A stretch of 43,680 nt of DNA from Bacteroides sp. 214 (lineage in GTDB: Bacteria; Bacteroidota; Bacteroidia; Bacteroidales; Bacteroidaceae). Positions 43,421 to 43,680 of this stretch are shown here, one piece after another. Below the pieces are notes generated by a model that worked only from the letters and a program-made list of their open reading frames with translations, was not told the origin of the DNA and searched no databases. How positions within the stretch are numbered: the stretch's first letter is position 1; each line of letters opens with the position of its first letter. Location: contig NZ_QVML01000021.1 of assembly GCF_010501015.1 (NCBI RefSeq), positions 1 through 43,680 of the forward strand. The letters are read 5' to 3'. The position numbers and the translations under genes were made by a program.

Positions 43421-43558
43421 GTTAATTACTTTAAAAATAGAGCAACCAACGCAGCAGCAGAATCATTCAATGCAAAAATAAAGGCATTTAGAGCACAGTT
43501 CAGAGGAGTAAGGGAAAGGGAATTCTTTATATACAGGCTGACAAATATTTATGCATAA
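43421..43558 (+). pseudogene. ISL3-type transposase tail, first remnant
   Basis: Translation from 43421 gives VNYFKNRATNAAAESFNAK, then IKAFRAQFRGVRERE and FFIYRLTNIYA ending in TAA at 43556-43558. This is the conserved C-terminal end of ISL3-family transposases, including the last catalytic-core glutamate region (AESFNAKIK). Nothing upstream belongs to the gene; array C lies there instead. It is a leftover of an insertion sequence, not a working gene. Confidence 0.8.
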
Positions 43559-43590
43559 AAATAAAATCCCTCAGGTTTTTACGTTGATCC

Positions 43591-43680
43591 GCAAGAACCA
43601 TTGAAGCACACTATCTAAAAATAATAAACTACTTTGAAAGAAGAGCAACCAATGCAGCGTCAGAATCTTTCAATGCAAAA
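43591..43680 (+). pseudogene. ISL3-type transposase tail, second remnant, running off the window
   Basis: Translation gives RTIEAHYLKIINYFERR followed by ATNAASESFNAK up to the last base of the window. It is the same transposase region as the first remnant but diverged (NYFERRATNAASESF against NYFKNRATNAAAESF), and it reaches further upstream. A stop lies just before it, so this copy is also truncated at its 5' side. Whether it continues intact beyond the window cannot be seen. Confidence 0.75.

Larger units (their letters stand above)
42847..43680. other. Gene-free, repeat-dense right edge
   Basis: No supported gene is seen. The stretch holds short palindromes (TCAACGTTGA near 42897-42906; TTAACGATCCGTTAA at 43411-43425), two 22-base palindrome arrays, and two transposase tail remnants. 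A -7-like TATCTTTG lies at 42944-42951. A 14-base direct repeat, GAAATCTTTGTTGG, occurs at 42905-42918 and 43223-43236. A 113-codon frame from 42963 crosses the first array and looks fortuitous. Confidence 0.6.

Overview
This window is chromosomal DNA of a Bacteroidales bacterium. The evidence is the TAnnTTTG-type -7 promoter elements, a hybrid two-component system (HTCS), an UpxY-type NusG paralogue, DUF4252 and DUF4783 proteins, an ISL3-type transposase tail, and a C-terminal type IX secretion (T9SS) sorting domain on a large lyase. Bacteroides itself is generally regarded as lacking T9SS, so the Porphyromonas/Tannerella/Parabacteroides/Paludibacter/Dysgonomonas side of the order is more likely. 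The genus cannot be fixed from this sequence.

Layout. From 0.6 to 5.2 kb lies a five-gene operon for methylmalonyl-CoA epimerase and a biotin-dependent, sodium-pumping methylmalonyl-CoA decarboxylase, the propionate-forming end of the succinate pathway. A long bidirectional hairpin closes it against a convergent hotdog thioesterase. From 5.8 to 9.4 kb come a TPR protein and an ECF-sigma operon with a membrane protein and two DUF4252 proteins. From 9.4 to 19.4 kb, on the minus strand, are a serine-hydrolase lipoprotein, an HTCS and a T9SS-exported PL9-type pectate-lyase-like protein. From 19.6 to 24.5 kb are rlmH, a DUF4783 protein, nadC, and a second ECF-sigma operon whose second gene joins an anti-sigma-like membrane segment to a beta-barrel-like domain. 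From 24.6 to 27.7 kb, on the minus strand, is an operon of a [2Fe-2S] protein, a sensory (non-catalytic-looking) [FeFe]-hydrogenase with a PAS domain, and a SpoIIE/PP2C phosphatase. From 27.9 to 33.8 kb is a visibly AT-richer four-gene cassette of three propeller/IPT-type lipoproteins and one outer-membrane barrel. From 33.8 to 39.8 kb, on the minus strand, is an operon of MacB-type ABC ATPase, two FtsX/MacB permeases, an NtrC-type regulator and its histidine kinase. From 40.4 to 42.8 kb are the first genes of a surface polysaccharide locus (a membrane nucleotide-sugar dehydratase and UpxY). The last 830 bases are gene-free and dense in repeats and transposase remnants.

Most notable. (1) The ABC/NtrC operon has a textbook sigma-54 -24/-12 site with a palindromic upstream enhancer. 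Directly upstream lies the collapsed remnant of a second, tandem copy of the whole operon: the same enhancer at the same 46-base spacing, the same sigma-54 site, the start of the ATPase gene and the end of the kinase gene, squeezed into about 400 bases. (2) Three intergenic tandem arrays share an exact 22-base period but have different units. Two of them are built from palindromes around the same ACGCGT core. (3) The hydrogenase operon carries the cysteine-to-alanine change expected of a hydrogen sensor, wired to a phosphatase. All calls come from reading the sequence; no database search was run.
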